Source: Pseudomonadota bacterium
Lineage (GTDB): Bacteria; Pseudomonadota; Gammaproteobacteria; Burkholderiales; Rhodocyclaceae
Reading direction: 5' to 3'
Assembly: GCA_029776255.1 (NCBI GenBank)
Contig: JAKOTN010000120.1
Location: forward strand, 22,466-86,465
Length of the DNA: 64,000 nucleotides
Position 1 is the stretch's first letter, and each line of letters begins with the position of its first letter. Position numbers and translations under genes: made by a program. Shown here piece after piece: positions 18,215-27,443 of this stretch. The notes under the pieces were generated by a model. The model did not search any database. It saw nothing but the letters and a program-made list of their open reading frames with translations, and was not told where the DNA came from.

Positions 18215-18769
18215 TCACCCTTGCCGAATACGGTCACCGCTGCCCGAGCCGGTAACCGTTTTGACGATGTACGCAAAGTAGGCGGGCACGCCCAAACCCT
18301 CCAACATACGCGCGTCCGTTTCAGCCAGCAGACGTGGCGTCGACATGTCGATCCCCCTGATTTGAGCCAGACCCGTAATCCCGGGACGCGCGGCAAAAAC
18401 GCCTCGCGAGTCACGCTCCGCGACCAGTTCTTCCTGATTGAACAAACAGGGGCGCGGCCCGACCAGACTCATCTCGCCCTTGAAAACATTCCACAACTGC
18501 GGCAGTTCGTCGAGCTTGGTGCGACGCAGAAACGCACCCAACGCGGTCACCGCGGCGGGATCGGCCAGATGCGTGGCCACCGACTGCGTGTCTGGTTTCA
18601 TGGTGCGGAATTTGACCAGGGTAAATGGTCTTTTGTGCTGTCCCACGCGCACCTGCCTGAACAAGGGCGCGCCGGTGTCAAACATCCCGATCAGGAAAAG
18701 AATTGCCAGCAAGGGCAGCGCGACCAACAACCCCACACCGGCCAACACGATATCCAGTATACGTAGCAT
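18215..18769 (-). CDS. Initiating sugar transferase (polyprenyl-phosphate hexose-1-phosphate transferase)
   Basis: A 184-residue monotopic phosphoglycosyl transferase. One N-terminal hydrophobic re-entrant helix (MLRILDIVLAGVGLLVALPL) precedes the catalytic domain with RQVRVGQHKRPFTLVKFRTM, LRRTKLDELPQLWNVFKGEM, SLVGPRPCLFNQEE and ARPGITGLAQIRG, all hallmarks of WcaJ/PglC-type enzymes. It moves a sugar-1-phosphate from a UDP-sugar to undecaprenyl phosphate on the cytoplasmic face. The short PglC-like form, lacking extra membrane helices, fits a UDP-diNAcBac or UDP-QuiNAc/FucNAc substrate. The ATG at 18769 shares a base with the stop of the upstream epimerase (TGATG), so translation is coupled; an in-frame start ten codons upstream is less likely. 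Confidence 0.9.
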   Translation of the reverse strand: MLRILDIVLAGVGLLVALPLLAILFLIGMFDTGAPLFRQVRVGQHKRPFTLVKFRTMKPDTQSVATHLADPAAVTALGAFLRRTKLDELPQLWNVFKGEMSLVGPRPCLFNQEELVAERDSRGVFAARPGITGLAQIRGIDMSTPRLLAETDARMLEGLGVPAYFAYIVKTVTGSGSGDRIRQG

Positions 18770-19713
18770 CACCGACCTGCCTCGACTTTCGAATACCACT
18801 GCGCTGTCTCCGCGAGCCCCGACGGCATGGTGAAGGGGGGGCGCCAGCCCAAAATTTCCTGTATCGGTGCGATGTTAACGGCAAGCGAGCCGATCAGACG
18901 GTCAACGGCGGCACGTTTACCCAGTGTCGCTCCCGCCCATTCCATCCAGGCGACGGGGACGGGCACGAGAAACGGTCGTCGCCGCATGGCCTCGGCGATC
19001 CGACGTATCAATTCTGGCGTGGACACGTCGTCACCGTCACTTACCAGGAATGTTTTTCCGGGCGCTTCGGGATGCACGAGACATAAACGAACGACGTCCA
19101 CCAAATTTCCCAGATAGATCAAGCTGCGGCGGTTTCGAATGGCCCCGAGAGGCAAGGGATGTCTTTTTTCGATCGCTTGCATGAGGCGAAGGAAGTTGCC
19201 TTTGACGCCGGGGCCATAAACCAGGGGCGGGCGAAGAACGACGACCTCCATCCCGGTCTCGCGCGCGATCTGGGACAAGGCTTGTTCCGCCTCCCACTTC
19301 GAAATCGCGTAAGCATCCACGGGCCTGGCCAGATCATCCGCGCGGTACGGCTCGTTTTTTCCGTCGCCGAGCACTTTGACCGTGCTAACGAAAATGAAAC
19401 GCCTGACGCCGATTTTGGCGCACTGCCGCGCCAGATTGATCGTGCCCAGGGTGTTGGCTTGGCGATACTGACTGGCTTGCGCCGCGGTTTCTTTTTCCGA
19501 CATCGGCACCTTGCCCGCCAAATGAACAACCGCGTCGATGGTCGTATCCAAGGCAGCACTCCATTCGGTATGCCGATCCAAATCGCCAACGGCAATCTCC
19601 CCGGGCGCAGTCGATGTACGTACCGCGCGGACGACCCGGTCGTCGCCTTTTTCGAGCGCCACACATAGCGCCTTCCCGATCAAGCCATTGGCGCCAGTCA
19701 CTAAAATCGTCAT
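18769..19713 (-). CDS. NAD-dependent epimerase/dehydratase (WbpV/WbpK-like)
   Basis: A 314-residue extended short-chain dehydrogenase. The NAD site is MTILVTGANGLIGKALCVAL; the catalytic tyrosine and lysine lie in VDAYAISKWEAEQAL; the substrate segment is LRPPLVYGPGVKGNFLRLM. Genes of this type sit next to WbpM-like dehydratases and sugar transferases in O-antigen loci and reduce the 4-keto-6-deoxy intermediate to UDP-D-FucNAc or UDP-QuiNAc. The gene order here (epimerase, sugar transferase, WbpM) is the same, which supports that role; the stereochemistry cannot be read from sequence. It overlaps the sugar transferase start. Confidence 0.88.
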   Translation of the reverse strand: MTILVTGANGLIGKALCVALEKGDDRVVRAVRTSTAPGEIAVGDLDRHTEWSAALDTTIDAVVHLAGKVPMSEKETAAQASQYRQANTLGTINLARQCAKIGVRRFIFVSTVKVLGDGKNEPYRADDLARPVDAYAISKWEAEQALSQIARETGMEVVVLRPPLVYGPGVKGNFLRLMQAIEKRHPLPLGAIRNRRSLIYLGNLVDVVRLCLVHPEAPGKTFLVSDGDDVSTPELIRRIAEAMRRRPFLVPVPVAWMEWAGATLGKRAAVDRLIGSLAVNIAPIQEILGWRPPFTMPSGLAETAQWYSKVEAGR

Positions 19714-19806
19714 CGCCCCTCCCGAGCGTGCTTAGCCACGGATTCTTGGTTTTCTCAATTTCACCGACTTCTTATGGCCGGCGAAAATAGCCATTCGACA
19801 AAGCCC

Positions 19807-20541
19807 CTAATGCCTTCGCCAAAGGAAGAAGCGGGCCATGCTGGTAAGATGCCAGCGCAGATGACGAAGGCTTCTGTGGCTGTCGCGACGCGCATCGTGG
19901 ATCGCACTGACCGACGGGCAAGCGACGACCTTCAGTCCCGATCGCCAGACACGACGACAAATATCGACATCCTCATAATAGAGAAAATAGCGCTCATCGA
20001 ACCCTCCGAGCCGCGAATACGCGGACGACGCAAAGAGCATGAACATGCCCGCGACCCAATCCGGATTGAACACAGGGGCACCGGGTTCAACGAAATATCG
20101 GCCATCCGGACCGTCGAAGGCCTTGCGCGCAAGAGATATCAGGGTGGGGAAACACCGGATGCTGTCTTCCACGGTGCCATCGGGCGCGACGATCAGCGGT
20201 GCGGACAATGCGACGGCATGGTCCTCCAAGGCGCGCAACAGGAGCGGAAAAGGATCGTCCCGCAATTCGATGTCGGGATTGAGAACACAGAAAAACGCCT
20301 CGCGGCACAGGCGAAACGCCGCGTTGTGGTTGGCGCCAAAACCTTTGGGCCTCTCGTTGTCGATGACGCGGACCAAAGCGTCTTCCGGCGGCCGGAGCGT
20401 CTCTGGCACGTTGAGCGTCACGATAACCTCCCCCACATTGGGACACGCTCGAAGTTGATCGACCAGCGCCGCTACCATACCGCCATGACCATGACTGACA
20501 ATGGAGACGGTCACCTTGGCCAATGGATGCTCACACGGCAT
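19807..20541 (-). CDS. Family 2 glycosyltransferase (rhamnosyltransferase-like)
   Basis: A 244-residue GT-A fold glycosyltransferase. The nucleotide-binding start VTVSIVSHGHGGMVAALVDQ, a KGFGANHNAAFRLCREAFFCV segment followed by LNPDIEL (equivalent to the metal-binding DxD region), and GGFDERYFLYYEDVDICRRV (catalytic ED) are visible. The layout resembles WbbL-type dTDP-rhamnosyltransferases, though the donor is not proven. It is cytoplasmic, acting on a lipid-linked oligosaccharide. Its start overlaps the end of the flippase gene by 11 bases; 93 bases separate it from the epimerase downstream. Confidence 0.88.
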   Translation of the reverse strand: MPCEHPLAKVTVSIVSHGHGGMVAALVDQLRACPNVGEVIVTLNVPETLRPPEDALVRVIDNERPKGFGANHNAAFRLCREAFFCVLNPDIELRDDPFPLLLRALEDHAVALSAPLIVAPDGTVEDSIRCFPTLISLARKAFDGPDGRYFVEPGAPVFNPDWVAGMFMLFASSAYSRLGGFDERYFLYYEDVDICRRVWRSGLKVVACPSVSAIHDARRDSHRSLRHLRWHLTSMARFFLWRRH

Positions 20542-21832
20542 CGCCCGCCCTCCAAGCCATCGCCATCGCAGGAACGCATATCAGCCCGTAAGCGACCAGA
20601 AAGGATCCAATCACGCCAGGAATGCCATAGGCGCCGGCGAACGCGCTCGACAGTGGTACAGCAACCAAGGTGGCGATCAACATCGGCATCGCCATCACTT
20701 CTCGTCCGCGAGCGCGAAAATGAACCGCGAACATGCTGAGACTATGAAAGACGAGGAACACGCCGAAAAGCAGCGCCAAATCGACAGGAGCCAAGAGCCT
20801 GCCGGCGATCGGGACGCCGTCGATCAGTATCACCGCTCCAAGGCACACCGCGTAAGCGGCGCACATCAACAGAAACGCTTTCCTGAACTCGTTTCCGAAC
20901 AGGCTTCGCGACGCCGATTCCCGGCCTTCCACAACCAGATGAGTAATCCGCGGCACTTTGGCAATCAGCCAAGAAGCACAGAGCGAGCCCACCAAATTGG
21001 CGACGACGACCGAGAGGCCAAGCCGCCCCGCGGACAGTGCATCACAAAAATAGAATACCGCCAAGGTCGGCCAGTTGAGAAACGCATAACTGGCCAGCCA
21101 CGACAGGGCGACACGCCTCTGCAGTGGCCAGACCTGTTCGCGCCAGGAAAATTCCGAACCGGACCTGGACCCGGAGCCACCAAACAGATCCTTATAGCGG
21201 AGCCGCAACCAGAAAAAGGTGGTGAACGCGACCGCCAAGGGTGCCATCGCAGGCGCATAGAGGCCTAGACCGATGACCAGCAGCACCCAGGCAAGCACGG
21301 CACCCAGCGCGTAATGGAGCAAGCGCAACAGGTAGACTTCCGACACGCGCCCGGTGCCCTCCAAAATGGAAAGCGTCGGATACGCGGGCAGGCTTAGCCC
21401 AACGCCGAGCACGGCCAGCAGCCAGGGCCATTGCCAACCGATGTCCTCCTGACCGATCCTCGCCAGCGAGAAATACAGATAGCCGATGGGAATCAAGAGC
21501 AACGCGAACAGACTCGCACGTGCATACCAGCGCCGGCTCCAGGCGACCAACGCCAGGAAAGCGGTCCGGGTATGGCCGAATGGTGCCACCTGCCCACTTG
21601 TCCCGATGGTCAGGCCAGGAAACATCCGCGCCGAAATCTGCACCAATAAAGGCGAGAGTCCGAGATCCAGTAGGACGTAGCCGCTAAGCAGGCTACCGAT
21701 GGCGTAATAAAAGCCCTGCTCGGTCGGAGACAGAAAACAGGTCACCAGCAAGGCGGTCACGAAGCCGGAAGCCGCCTGCCAGACCTTCTGCAGCAGAACG
21801 ATGTGGGCCGAGGCAAGAGAACGCATCGCCAA
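20531..21832 (-). CDS. Wzx-like polysaccharide flippase
   Basis: A 433-residue polytopic membrane protein with about twelve hydrophobic segments, starting MAMRSLASAHIVLLQKVWQA and followed by TALLVTCFLSPTEQGFYYAI. The TEQGFYY motif after the first helix is characteristic of the polysaccharide biosynthesis/MATE-like (MOP) superfamily. Wzx proteins move undecaprenyl-diphosphate-linked repeat units across the inner membrane. It abuts the upstream glycosyltransferase stop exactly and overlaps the downstream one, so all three are co-translated. No Wzy polymerase is recognisable next to it. Confidence 0.85.
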   Translation of the reverse strand: MAMRSLASAHIVLLQKVWQAASGFVTALLVTCFLSPTEQGFYYAIGSLLSGYVLLDLGLSPLLVQISARMFPGLTIGTSGQVAPFGHTRTAFLALVAWSRRWYARASLFALLLIPIGYLYFSLARIGQEDIGWQWPWLLAVLGVGLSLPAYPTLSILEGTGRVSEVYLLRLLHYALGAVLAWVLLVIGLGLYAPAMAPLAVAFTTFFWLRLRYKDLFGGSGSRSGSEFSWREQVWPLQRRVALSWLASYAFLNWPTLAVFYFCDALSAGRLGLSVVVANLVGSLCASWLIAKVPRITHLVVEGRESASRSLFGNEFRKAFLLMCAAYAVCLGAVILIDGVPIAGRLLAPVDLALLFGVFLVFHSLSMFAVHFRARGREVMAMPMLIATLVAVPLSSAFAGAYGIPGVIGSFLVAYGLICVPAMAMAWRAGDAV

Positions 21833-22912
21833 TCAGACGTTGAACCGCCGCGCCGCGACCCGTTTTGCCACCGTTTTTAGCGTGCCCGCCCAACCCCGGT
21901 CTTCGATGACGTCCCGCAGGAACGGGCCCACATCCAGCAGTCGGCGAAGAAAACCAGGGGATTTGAACACTCCGCCGGCGAATGGCATTTCATACGGCCG
22001 GTTCGCTGCGATGGCCTGGGTATCCACCATAAACGCCCGAACCTGATCCTGAATTTCGTCCAATCTCCGGAGATGTTCCGCACGCGCCGCAACCACGGTT
22101 TCCTTCGCGTGGCGAAGTTGATCGGGAGAATCACCCCATGCGAAGCCGAGTCCTTTTAACTCCTTGGCACCCAAAGGGATTTGAAAATGCGCGTTGGGAA
22201 GAAAAACCGTAGGACACCCACAGAGAATGGCCTCCAGCGCTAGTGCTGAGTCTTCGTAGGAATAGAAGAATTCCGAACGCTGAAAGAGTGCGCGTATCTG
22301 CTCCGGCGTTTGGGAATCCGGCCGATCACGCGTGATTTCCGTCATTCCCTCGGTGATCGGAAAGGTCTGTCCACCAAAGTGGTACTTGAACTTTCCAGCA
22401 TAGTACACGCCGCCGGAGCGCCTCACGGGCGCTTGCGGCGGGCAGAAAAAAAACGGATCGGAAACTGGAAGAAAAAGTATCTGGCGAGGCTTATCGACTT
22501 GTATCTGATCCGCGATGGCTCGGCTGAAAGACAAGAGATAATCGTCTGCCTCAAGTGGATCGTTGCGGAACAACAATTCGTTGTAGTTCAGTAGATAACG
22601 GACCCGAACGGGCGGCGAAAACTTCGACACACGCACGGTTTCCGGATAGACAACAATCGGTGTCAGCCCATTCTGGAAATGATAATCAACAATCCGCTGA
22701 TTGAGGAACGGCGCCACGTCCATCGGAGACGACGCCAGATCCGGATTGAAACACGGACGGAGATATACAAACGCCGAACCGCCGGCCTTGTTAATGAGAT
22801 CGGCAAGGCGAAAGAGCGCACGAACTCCGCCTGAAGTTCTGACGTAGCGTGGGGAAATGATGTAGTAGGGATGCTTGAGGGTGCTGCTGGTAGGCAAAAA
22901 ATTCTCCTTCAA
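21833..22912 (-). CDS. Glycosyltransferase-like protein (GT-B type, putative)
   Basis: A 359-residue cytoplasmic protein. The N-terminal half has a YYIISPRYVRTSGGVRALFR start, typical of GT4-like donors or acceptors that begin with a glycine-rich loop after a strand. The C-terminal half contains SEFFYSYEDSALALEAILCG followed by CPTVFLPN, the Ex7E-like donor-binding block of GT-B enzymes (EDSALALE). Its position between the sulfatase-like gene and the flippase supports a role in repeat-unit assembly. The donor and linkage are unknown. The gene begins 137 bases after the sulfatase-like gene, the longest gap in this part of the operon. Confidence 0.75.
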   Translation of the reverse strand: MKENFLPTSSTLKHPYYIISPRYVRTSGGVRALFRLADLINKAGGSAFVYLRPCFNPDLASSPMDVAPFLNQRIVDYHFQNGLTPIVVYPETVRVSKFSPPVRVRYLLNYNELLFRNDPLEADDYLLSFSRAIADQIQVDKPRQILFLPVSDPFFFCPPQAPVRRSGGVYYAGKFKYHFGGQTFPITEGMTEITRDRPDSQTPEQIRALFQRSEFFYSYEDSALALEAILCGCPTVFLPNAHFQIPLGAKELKGLGFAWGDSPDQLRHAKETVVAARAEHLRRLDEIQDQVRAFMVDTQAIAANRPYEMPFAGGVFKSPGFLRRLLDVGPFLRDVIEDRGWAGTLKTVAKRVAARRFNV

Positions 22913-23049
22913 TCACATAGTTCCTGTTGGTCGAAGCGCGGTGGGCGAGATGCCACCCCATTGAGCTGTCGACCCCCAAGCCAACATCGCCCTTTAGGCG
23001 ATCCCGGATCCCGCAGTGGCGCGGCAGTTTACCCATGACGAGTCAATCA

Positions 23050-25206
23050 TCAACGCCGATAATTGAAAACCAGCACCTGTCCAGACTTTTTGCTAGTAAG
23101 CAGGAAGTTGACGTCATATAAATGAATGGCGTCAAAATCGAAATCGCTCGGGAAGGCGACTCGCTGATCAATGTTTTCCGTTTTTCCATCCACAAAGATT
23201 ATCTCCCGATGATTCTCAGCCAGATAAATCCTATGCGCGGCATATGGTGAGGCATAGGTTGATGGCGCGGCATTATAAATTTCCCGCCATGCGCCGCTCC
23301 ATTTGGATGACAAAAAATGATTATAACCCAGCTTCTTTGGCAAATAAGTCATCCGGATGCCGTCAAAAAGATAAAAATCCAATTGTGAAGCATGCTTGGG
23401 AAAGGGAAGCGAGCAATAAACGGAATACTTCTCTGATTTTTTGTCAATCTCAATCGACGCGCACGGTTTATTGTCAACGAACGCATAGAGGGTTTTTCCC
23501 AGAGGGGTCGTTCCGTGAAAACTAAAAACCAGATTAAAGGGATAATAATTGGAATCATCGGTAACCGAATCGATATTTCCAAAACCTGGCTCAATCTCCG
23601 CGTAGTCGCTGATAGCCTCTGGAAGCTCAGGCACTGTGAGATCTGACGCCCTCCCTTCCGGAAGCAATTGACGCTCAAATTGCGCGCCTTGTTTTGCCAC
23701 CCTTTTTTCGTAGTCGGCGACATTAGTGACAAAGGCACTCAATTCCGGCGCGGCGACGCAGTTGAAGAGCCAGAAGCACTCGCGTCCCGTGCCAGGCTGT
23801 TTCTCACCCTTGCGCGCGCCCCCATTCGCTTCCAATGCCAGGCGATGGACCGCCAAATTGGAAATCGGCTCGTAAACATCGCGACGCGTCACCTGTGCCC
23901 TGTGTTTTACAATCAAAGGGACAAATTGGATCGATATTTCGTTGCCAGGCTCCAGCATCCGTGCCGATTTTCCAGGATCGAAGGAAATGCCATGATCCGA
24001 TGTGAGAATGATCTCGGTATCGTCAAAAACACCTTTCTCGTGGAGCGCATCCGTCAGGCGTCCAAGTTCCTGGTCGATCCGCTTCAGCTGATCAATGTAC
24101 CGCTCTCTATAATTCGTCATATTGACCAATGACCTCGTGTTCTCATCCAATTCGGATCTGAAAAGAACATCGGCGGTTTCGTTCTGGTTATAAAAATACG
24201 CCGCGTTCCACTGATACGGTCTGTGAGGCGCGAGTAGATGATGAAAATAGAAAAAAGGGCGATGATCGCCCTGGTCCGCCGGAACAAGTTCATCTGCGAG
24301 CAACCGACTGCGGTTAGTCGAAAATTTGTCTGGACTGGCCGCAATCGTCACAAGATCCGATATTCCGTCAATCCGGGGCGTCCGGTAAACCGCGCCGAGA
24401 TAATGCTTAAACAGTTTTCCAACGCGATCCGCAAAACGACCGTCGAATTGGTGTTCAAAGGTATCGACAAGCTCGACCACATGCATACGGTGGGTTCGTC
24501 TGAACAATTCGAATAGCGAAGGCCCACGGTAAAAACCGCCCCCAATCAGGTTCGCGTGTCTCCCGGCAATGATCGCGGGCACAGCCTTCTCGGTATATGA
24601 ATTATTGGCAACAGCATTGTGATAGATGTCGGACGTCGCCATGATCGCGCTGAAATTCGGAAACCGGGTTTTATCTTCAAGGAGGTGATAGCCTCCTACC
24701 TGTTCGAGACCGAACTCGTCGAATACCAGAATGACCGTATTGATTGGTTTCGTCGGCAAGCGGCTTCGATTGGCCTGGATGCCGAATACGGCGTATAGAA
24801 AAAACAAGAGTCCTAAAAATAAGATCAACGAGTTTGTAAGAAAGGTAGTTTTTTTGTCTAACTCCACCAGACACATCAATCCCAAAGCCACCAAAATACT
24901 AAGTTCCGGGTATGGGAAATAATGGCAATAAAAGGCGATCGCTCCTGCCAATAGCAAAAGCGGAATGATCTTCAGGAGGCCTCTGTTCAGGATGATGACT
25001 AACGACGACGCGGCCCATATGACAGCGAATAGACCGATGTAATTGCTGACACTGTCGCCAAGATAATAGTGAACGATCGTTGTACGGCGGATGCAGTACT
25101 CAAAAAAAGGGATGATAACGAAGAGCAAAAAAGCCAGATACGTTGACGAGATGGCTGTCAGCTTCTGCCAGACTTTTCGCACCTGGAATCTGTTGAGAAT
25201 CTGCAT
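23050..25206 (-). CDS. Membrane-anchored sulfatase/alkaline-phosphatase-superfamily transferase
   Basis: A 718-residue protein with four or five N-terminal membrane helices (about residues 15-150), then a periplasmic alkaline-phosphatase-fold domain. Metal-site and nucleophile motifs are visible: INTVILVFDEFGLEQVGGYH (first metal Asp/Glu), NNSYTEKAVPAIIAGRH (threonine nucleophile position), and TEIILTSDHGISFDPGKSAR (Asp-His metal pair). There is no CxPxR sulfatase motif, so it is more like the phosphoethanolamine or phosphoglycerol transferases (EptA, LtaS, OpgB) than a true sulfatase. The C-terminal 200 residues are unassigned. It probably decorates the polysaccharide or lipid A. The gene is visibly AT-richer than the flanking core genes, consistent with transfer. 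Confidence 0.82.
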   Translation of the reverse strand: MQILNRFQVRKVWQKLTAISSTYLAFLLFVIIPFFEYCIRRTTIVHYYLGDSVSNYIGLFAVIWAASSLVIILNRGLLKIIPLLLLAGAIAFYCHYFPYPELSILVALGLMCLVELDKKTTFLTNSLILFLGLLFFLYAVFGIQANRSRLPTKPINTVILVFDEFGLEQVGGYHLLEDKTRFPNFSAIMATSDIYHNAVANNSYTEKAVPAIIAGRHANLIGGGFYRGPSLFELFRRTHRMHVVELVDTFEHQFDGRFADRVGKLFKHYLGAVYRTPRIDGISDLVTIAASPDKFSTNRSRLLADELVPADQGDHRPFFYFHHLLAPHRPYQWNAAYFYNQNETADVLFRSELDENTRSLVNMTNYRERYIDQLKRIDQELGRLTDALHEKGVFDDTEIILTSDHGISFDPGKSARMLEPGNEISIQFVPLIVKHRAQVTRRDVYEPISNLAVHRLALEANGGARKGEKQPGTGRECFWLFNCVAAPELSAFVTNVADYEKRVAKQGAQFERQLLPEGRASDLTVPELPEAISDYAEIEPGFGNIDSVTDDSNYYPFNLVFSFHGTTPLGKTLYAFVDNKPCASIEIDKKSEKYSVYCSLPFPKHASQLDFYLFDGIRMTYLPKKLGYNHFLSSKWSGAWREIYNAAPSTYASPYAAHRIYLAENHREIIFVDGKTENIDQRVAFPSDFDFDAIHLYDVNFLLTSKKSGQVLVFNYRR

Positions 25207-25270
25207 CGCCGTACGATGACTCGGAAAAAATGACTGGGGAAAAAAACAGAAAACGAAAGTGAGGCAGCCC

Positions 25271-26662
25271 TTAGGCCCGCCTTGAGTACCAGTAAAGTTT
25301 CCGTCCGGAGGTAGAGATGACGTCTACCCTGTCGACTTGCGCCACGTCCTCGATCGCTGATCGAAAATTGGCTTCCGTATAGTTCTCAAAAATGTCCTCC
25401 CGGTGACGTAAAAGCCGATCAAGATTGGAATCACCGCGCGGGATGAATTCCACCAAGCCGACGGGCGCCAACGACACCAGCCAGGCAACCAACTGGTCGA
25501 GAGGAATGTTACGGCCGATTGCGAGATGATGTTCGAAGGCCAGAGCGATTAGTGCATCCGCGTTATTCCGGGAAAAAAGGGATTTTCGCTCTGCTCCATT
25601 CCAACCATGATTGGGACTTGGATTTGCGGCATCTTGAAAAAGAGGCAGAAAAGCGAGTTTCTTTTCCTTGGCTCTTCGGTATGCGCCTTCAAGAGCCATT
25701 TGATCAAAATCGAAACCAATCACGCGCCTTGCACCGGCGGCCAACACCGTTTCCGAGAAAATCCCCGTGTTGCAGCCCATGTCCCAAACGGTTCTCGGCG
25801 CCCTGTACGCGATGAATTCGGAAACGATTCGATGCTTGACCCCGGCCTCGACCTCTGAATAGTTATGGTCTTTTTCGTAATAGCGGCTCCATGTCGTCTT
25901 ACCGGCTTTTGGATTCATGGTTAAAATCCAGTCGCGCAAACTGGTCAGCATCAATTTCAGCGCCGCTTTCGAGAGATGCCGCTTAGTAGCGCGCTGAACG
26001 GCTGCGTCGTTAGTCGAGGAGGATTGCTGCAGCCAACATGGCAAAGTGACATTGAGAAAGGTGCGGAGAGAAAGTTTATAGTGCAATGGCAGCAGTCTGA
26101 CGAGATCTTGTCCACTCAGCCCCTCTATGTTGCTGCGAAGCCAATTATTGAATGGAATGCCGAATTTAGCAGTAAACAGAAGAGGATGCAGGTAGTGCTC
26201 GCAGAATTGGCGATGAGCGGCCCAAAACATCCCTTCTTGATACCGGACGAACGAAAGTACATCAATAAAGATCGGGTTGGCGTCAATGAACTGTACGTTG
26301 TAGGCACTCGCATCGCTGAGGGTGACCCCGTGATCAAGTGCCTCGAGATGGACATCCAACTGATGCACTGCCGCCGCCTTGAGCTGAGAGAAGGTCCACT
26401 CGTACGGGTAGGATACAAAAGGAATTTTTTCATGCTCAATCACCAGCGATCCGGTTTGTGTACTTGGGGTTTCGATCTCAACAGCCGCAGTCAACCATCG
26501 CTTACCCACAAGGCGCGAATACAGCCCGCTGTCCATAAGCCAGCGATAATCACCTAGCGCCTTCGGAGCAATAGCGCGAAAAATTCTCCCGTCATGACTA
26601 TATACTCTGCCCCGCGGATCGCGGAACGATCCTTGCTCATGGAGGGTGGCGCAGAGCGTCAT
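25271..26662 (-). CDS. Class I SAM-dependent methyltransferase with N-terminal extension (NoeA-like)
   Basis: A 463-residue protein. The C-terminal half carries a Rossmann methyltransferase fold with the SAM loop RTVWDMGCNTGIFSETVLAA and the acidic strand end RRVIGFDFDQMAL. The N-terminal 250 residues resemble those of NoeA-like proteins and include DHGVTLSDASAYNVQFIDAN followed by PIFIDVLSF, which looks like a degenerate kinase catalytic loop (D-x4-N then D); that is my inference. Such proteins are found in nodulation and polysaccharide loci. The start overlaps the 3' end of the small membrane protein gene (26659-26871) by four bases, and the sulfatase-like gene follows after 64 bases. Substrate unknown. 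Confidence 0.8.
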   Translation of the reverse strand: MTLCATLHEQGSFRDPRGRVYSHDGRIFRAIAPKALGDYRWLMDSGLYSRLVGKRWLTAAVEIETPSTQTGSLVIEHEKIPFVSYPYEWTFSQLKAAAVHQLDVHLEALDHGVTLSDASAYNVQFIDANPIFIDVLSFVRYQEGMFWAAHRQFCEHYLHPLLFTAKFGIPFNNWLRSNIEGLSGQDLVRLLPLHYKLSLRTFLNVTLPCWLQQSSSTNDAAVQRATKRHLSKAALKLMLTSLRDWILTMNPKAGKTTWSRYYEKDHNYSEVEAGVKHRIVSEFIAYRAPRTVWDMGCNTGIFSETVLAAGARRVIGFDFDQMALEGAYRRAKEKKLAFLPLFQDAANPSPNHGWNGAERKSLFSRNNADALIALAFEHHLAIGRNIPLDQLVAWLVSLAPVGLVEFIPRGDSNLDRLLRHREDIFENYTEANFRSAIEDVAQVDRVDVISTSGRKLYWYSRRA

Positions 26663-26871
26663 TTCCGATCTGAAGGCTGGCGTCTTCCGAACAACCGCGC
26701 AACGACATCGGAAATAGTCTTCCAGTAAAGCTTTATTGTCGCTAGCGCGCCCACGATAAGCGCGAGCAAACCCTGCAGGAGCAGGCTACCGGTACCTGGA
26801 TCAATGTAGGCATAGGCCGGATTGGAAAGGACAGCGATCATCGCCAGTGCAAACACAAGTCGTAATTTCAT
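26659..26871 (-). CDS. Small membrane protein with YIDPGTGS motif
   Basis: A 70-residue protein: a signal or membrane segment (MKLRLVFALAMIAVLSNPAY), the motif AYIDPGTGSLLLQGLLALIV, a second hydrophobic helix and a basic tail. The YIDPGTGS stretch recurs in small proteins encoded beside polysaccharide sulfatase-like and methyltransferase genes, as here (from memory; no search was run). The ATG at 26871 gives the exported start; the frame is open upstream to 26973, but that extension has no resemblance to a gene. It overlaps the methyltransferase start by four bases. The function is unknown; a partner for the adjacent membrane transferase is plausible. Confidence 0.75.
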   Translation of the reverse strand: MKLRLVFALAMIAVLSNPAYAYIDPGTGSLLLQGLLALIVGALATIKLYWKTISDVVARLFGRRQPSDRK

Positions 26872-26990
26872 ACACTCCCTCTTTGGGTGACTGAACGAGA
26901 AATTGCAGCACGAACAGCGGCGTTTGCGGCCCAGCGCCCTTGATTGACCACTCTCACCGTGGTGTTCTCCCAAGAGGAAAAGGCATTCGC

Positions 26991-27443
26991 TTACTCCCGG
27001 TTTACCTGCCTAACTGGTGAAACCTTAAATGTGAAACGCGCATGAAAAACGTAAGAGGCGACCACGGTGAGCACAAGTGTCAAGCCTTGGCCAAGCCAGA
27101 ACGGCAACCCGAAACCGCCAACGAGTAACCAAAGAAGCCCGATGCTCATGATCCCAGTCGCCCCGTACACCAGATAGGCCCGAAAATACTCGACGAGCCA
27201 GTTTCCCCTGGTTCGAAACACAAATAGTTTGTAAGTCACGAACGCCATGGTAATCGCCAGGACATTCGCCATGATGCCGACCTCGACCACATGAACACGC
27301 CCTTCAAATCCGTAATAAAGAGCTAACCCGACGGCATATCCGAAGAAAGTATTCCACGCCCCGGCAAGCAAATAGCGAATTTTTGTCGGCTCCGCCAGGA
27401 TACGGCGGACGCTTGCTCCAAGCGTGCCAAATTGAAGATTCAT
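26991..27443 (-). CDS. GtrA-family flippase-like membrane protein
   Basis: A 150-residue protein with four membrane helices, opening with KIRYLLAGAWNTFFGYAVGL, the family signature (RYL..G..NT..GY), and containing TYKLFVFRTRGNWLVEYFRA and a C-terminal FHARFTFK. GtrA proteins are proposed to flip undecaprenyl-phosphate-linked glucose (or another single sugar) to the periplasm. With the GT-C enzyme (overlapping start) and the GtrB-like enzyme upstream it makes a three-gene serotype-conversion-type cassette. The ATG at 27443 matches the family N-terminus; the frame stays open further upstream inside the GT-C gene. Confidence 0.87.
   Translation of the reverse strand: MNLQFGTLGASVRRILAEPTKIRYLLAGAWNTFFGYAVGLALYYGFEGRVHVVEVGIMANVLAITMAFVTYKLFVFRTRGNWLVEYFRAYLVYGATGIMSIGLLWLLVGGFGLPFWLGQGLTLVLTVVASYVFHARFTFKVSPVRQVNRE

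Noticed and set aside
16466..18766. 766-codon open frame antisense to wbpM and the sugar transferase
   Set aside because: Long antisense frames are common in GC-rich genes; translation is Gln/Arg/His-rich without family resemblance, and the opposite strand encodes clear enzymes.
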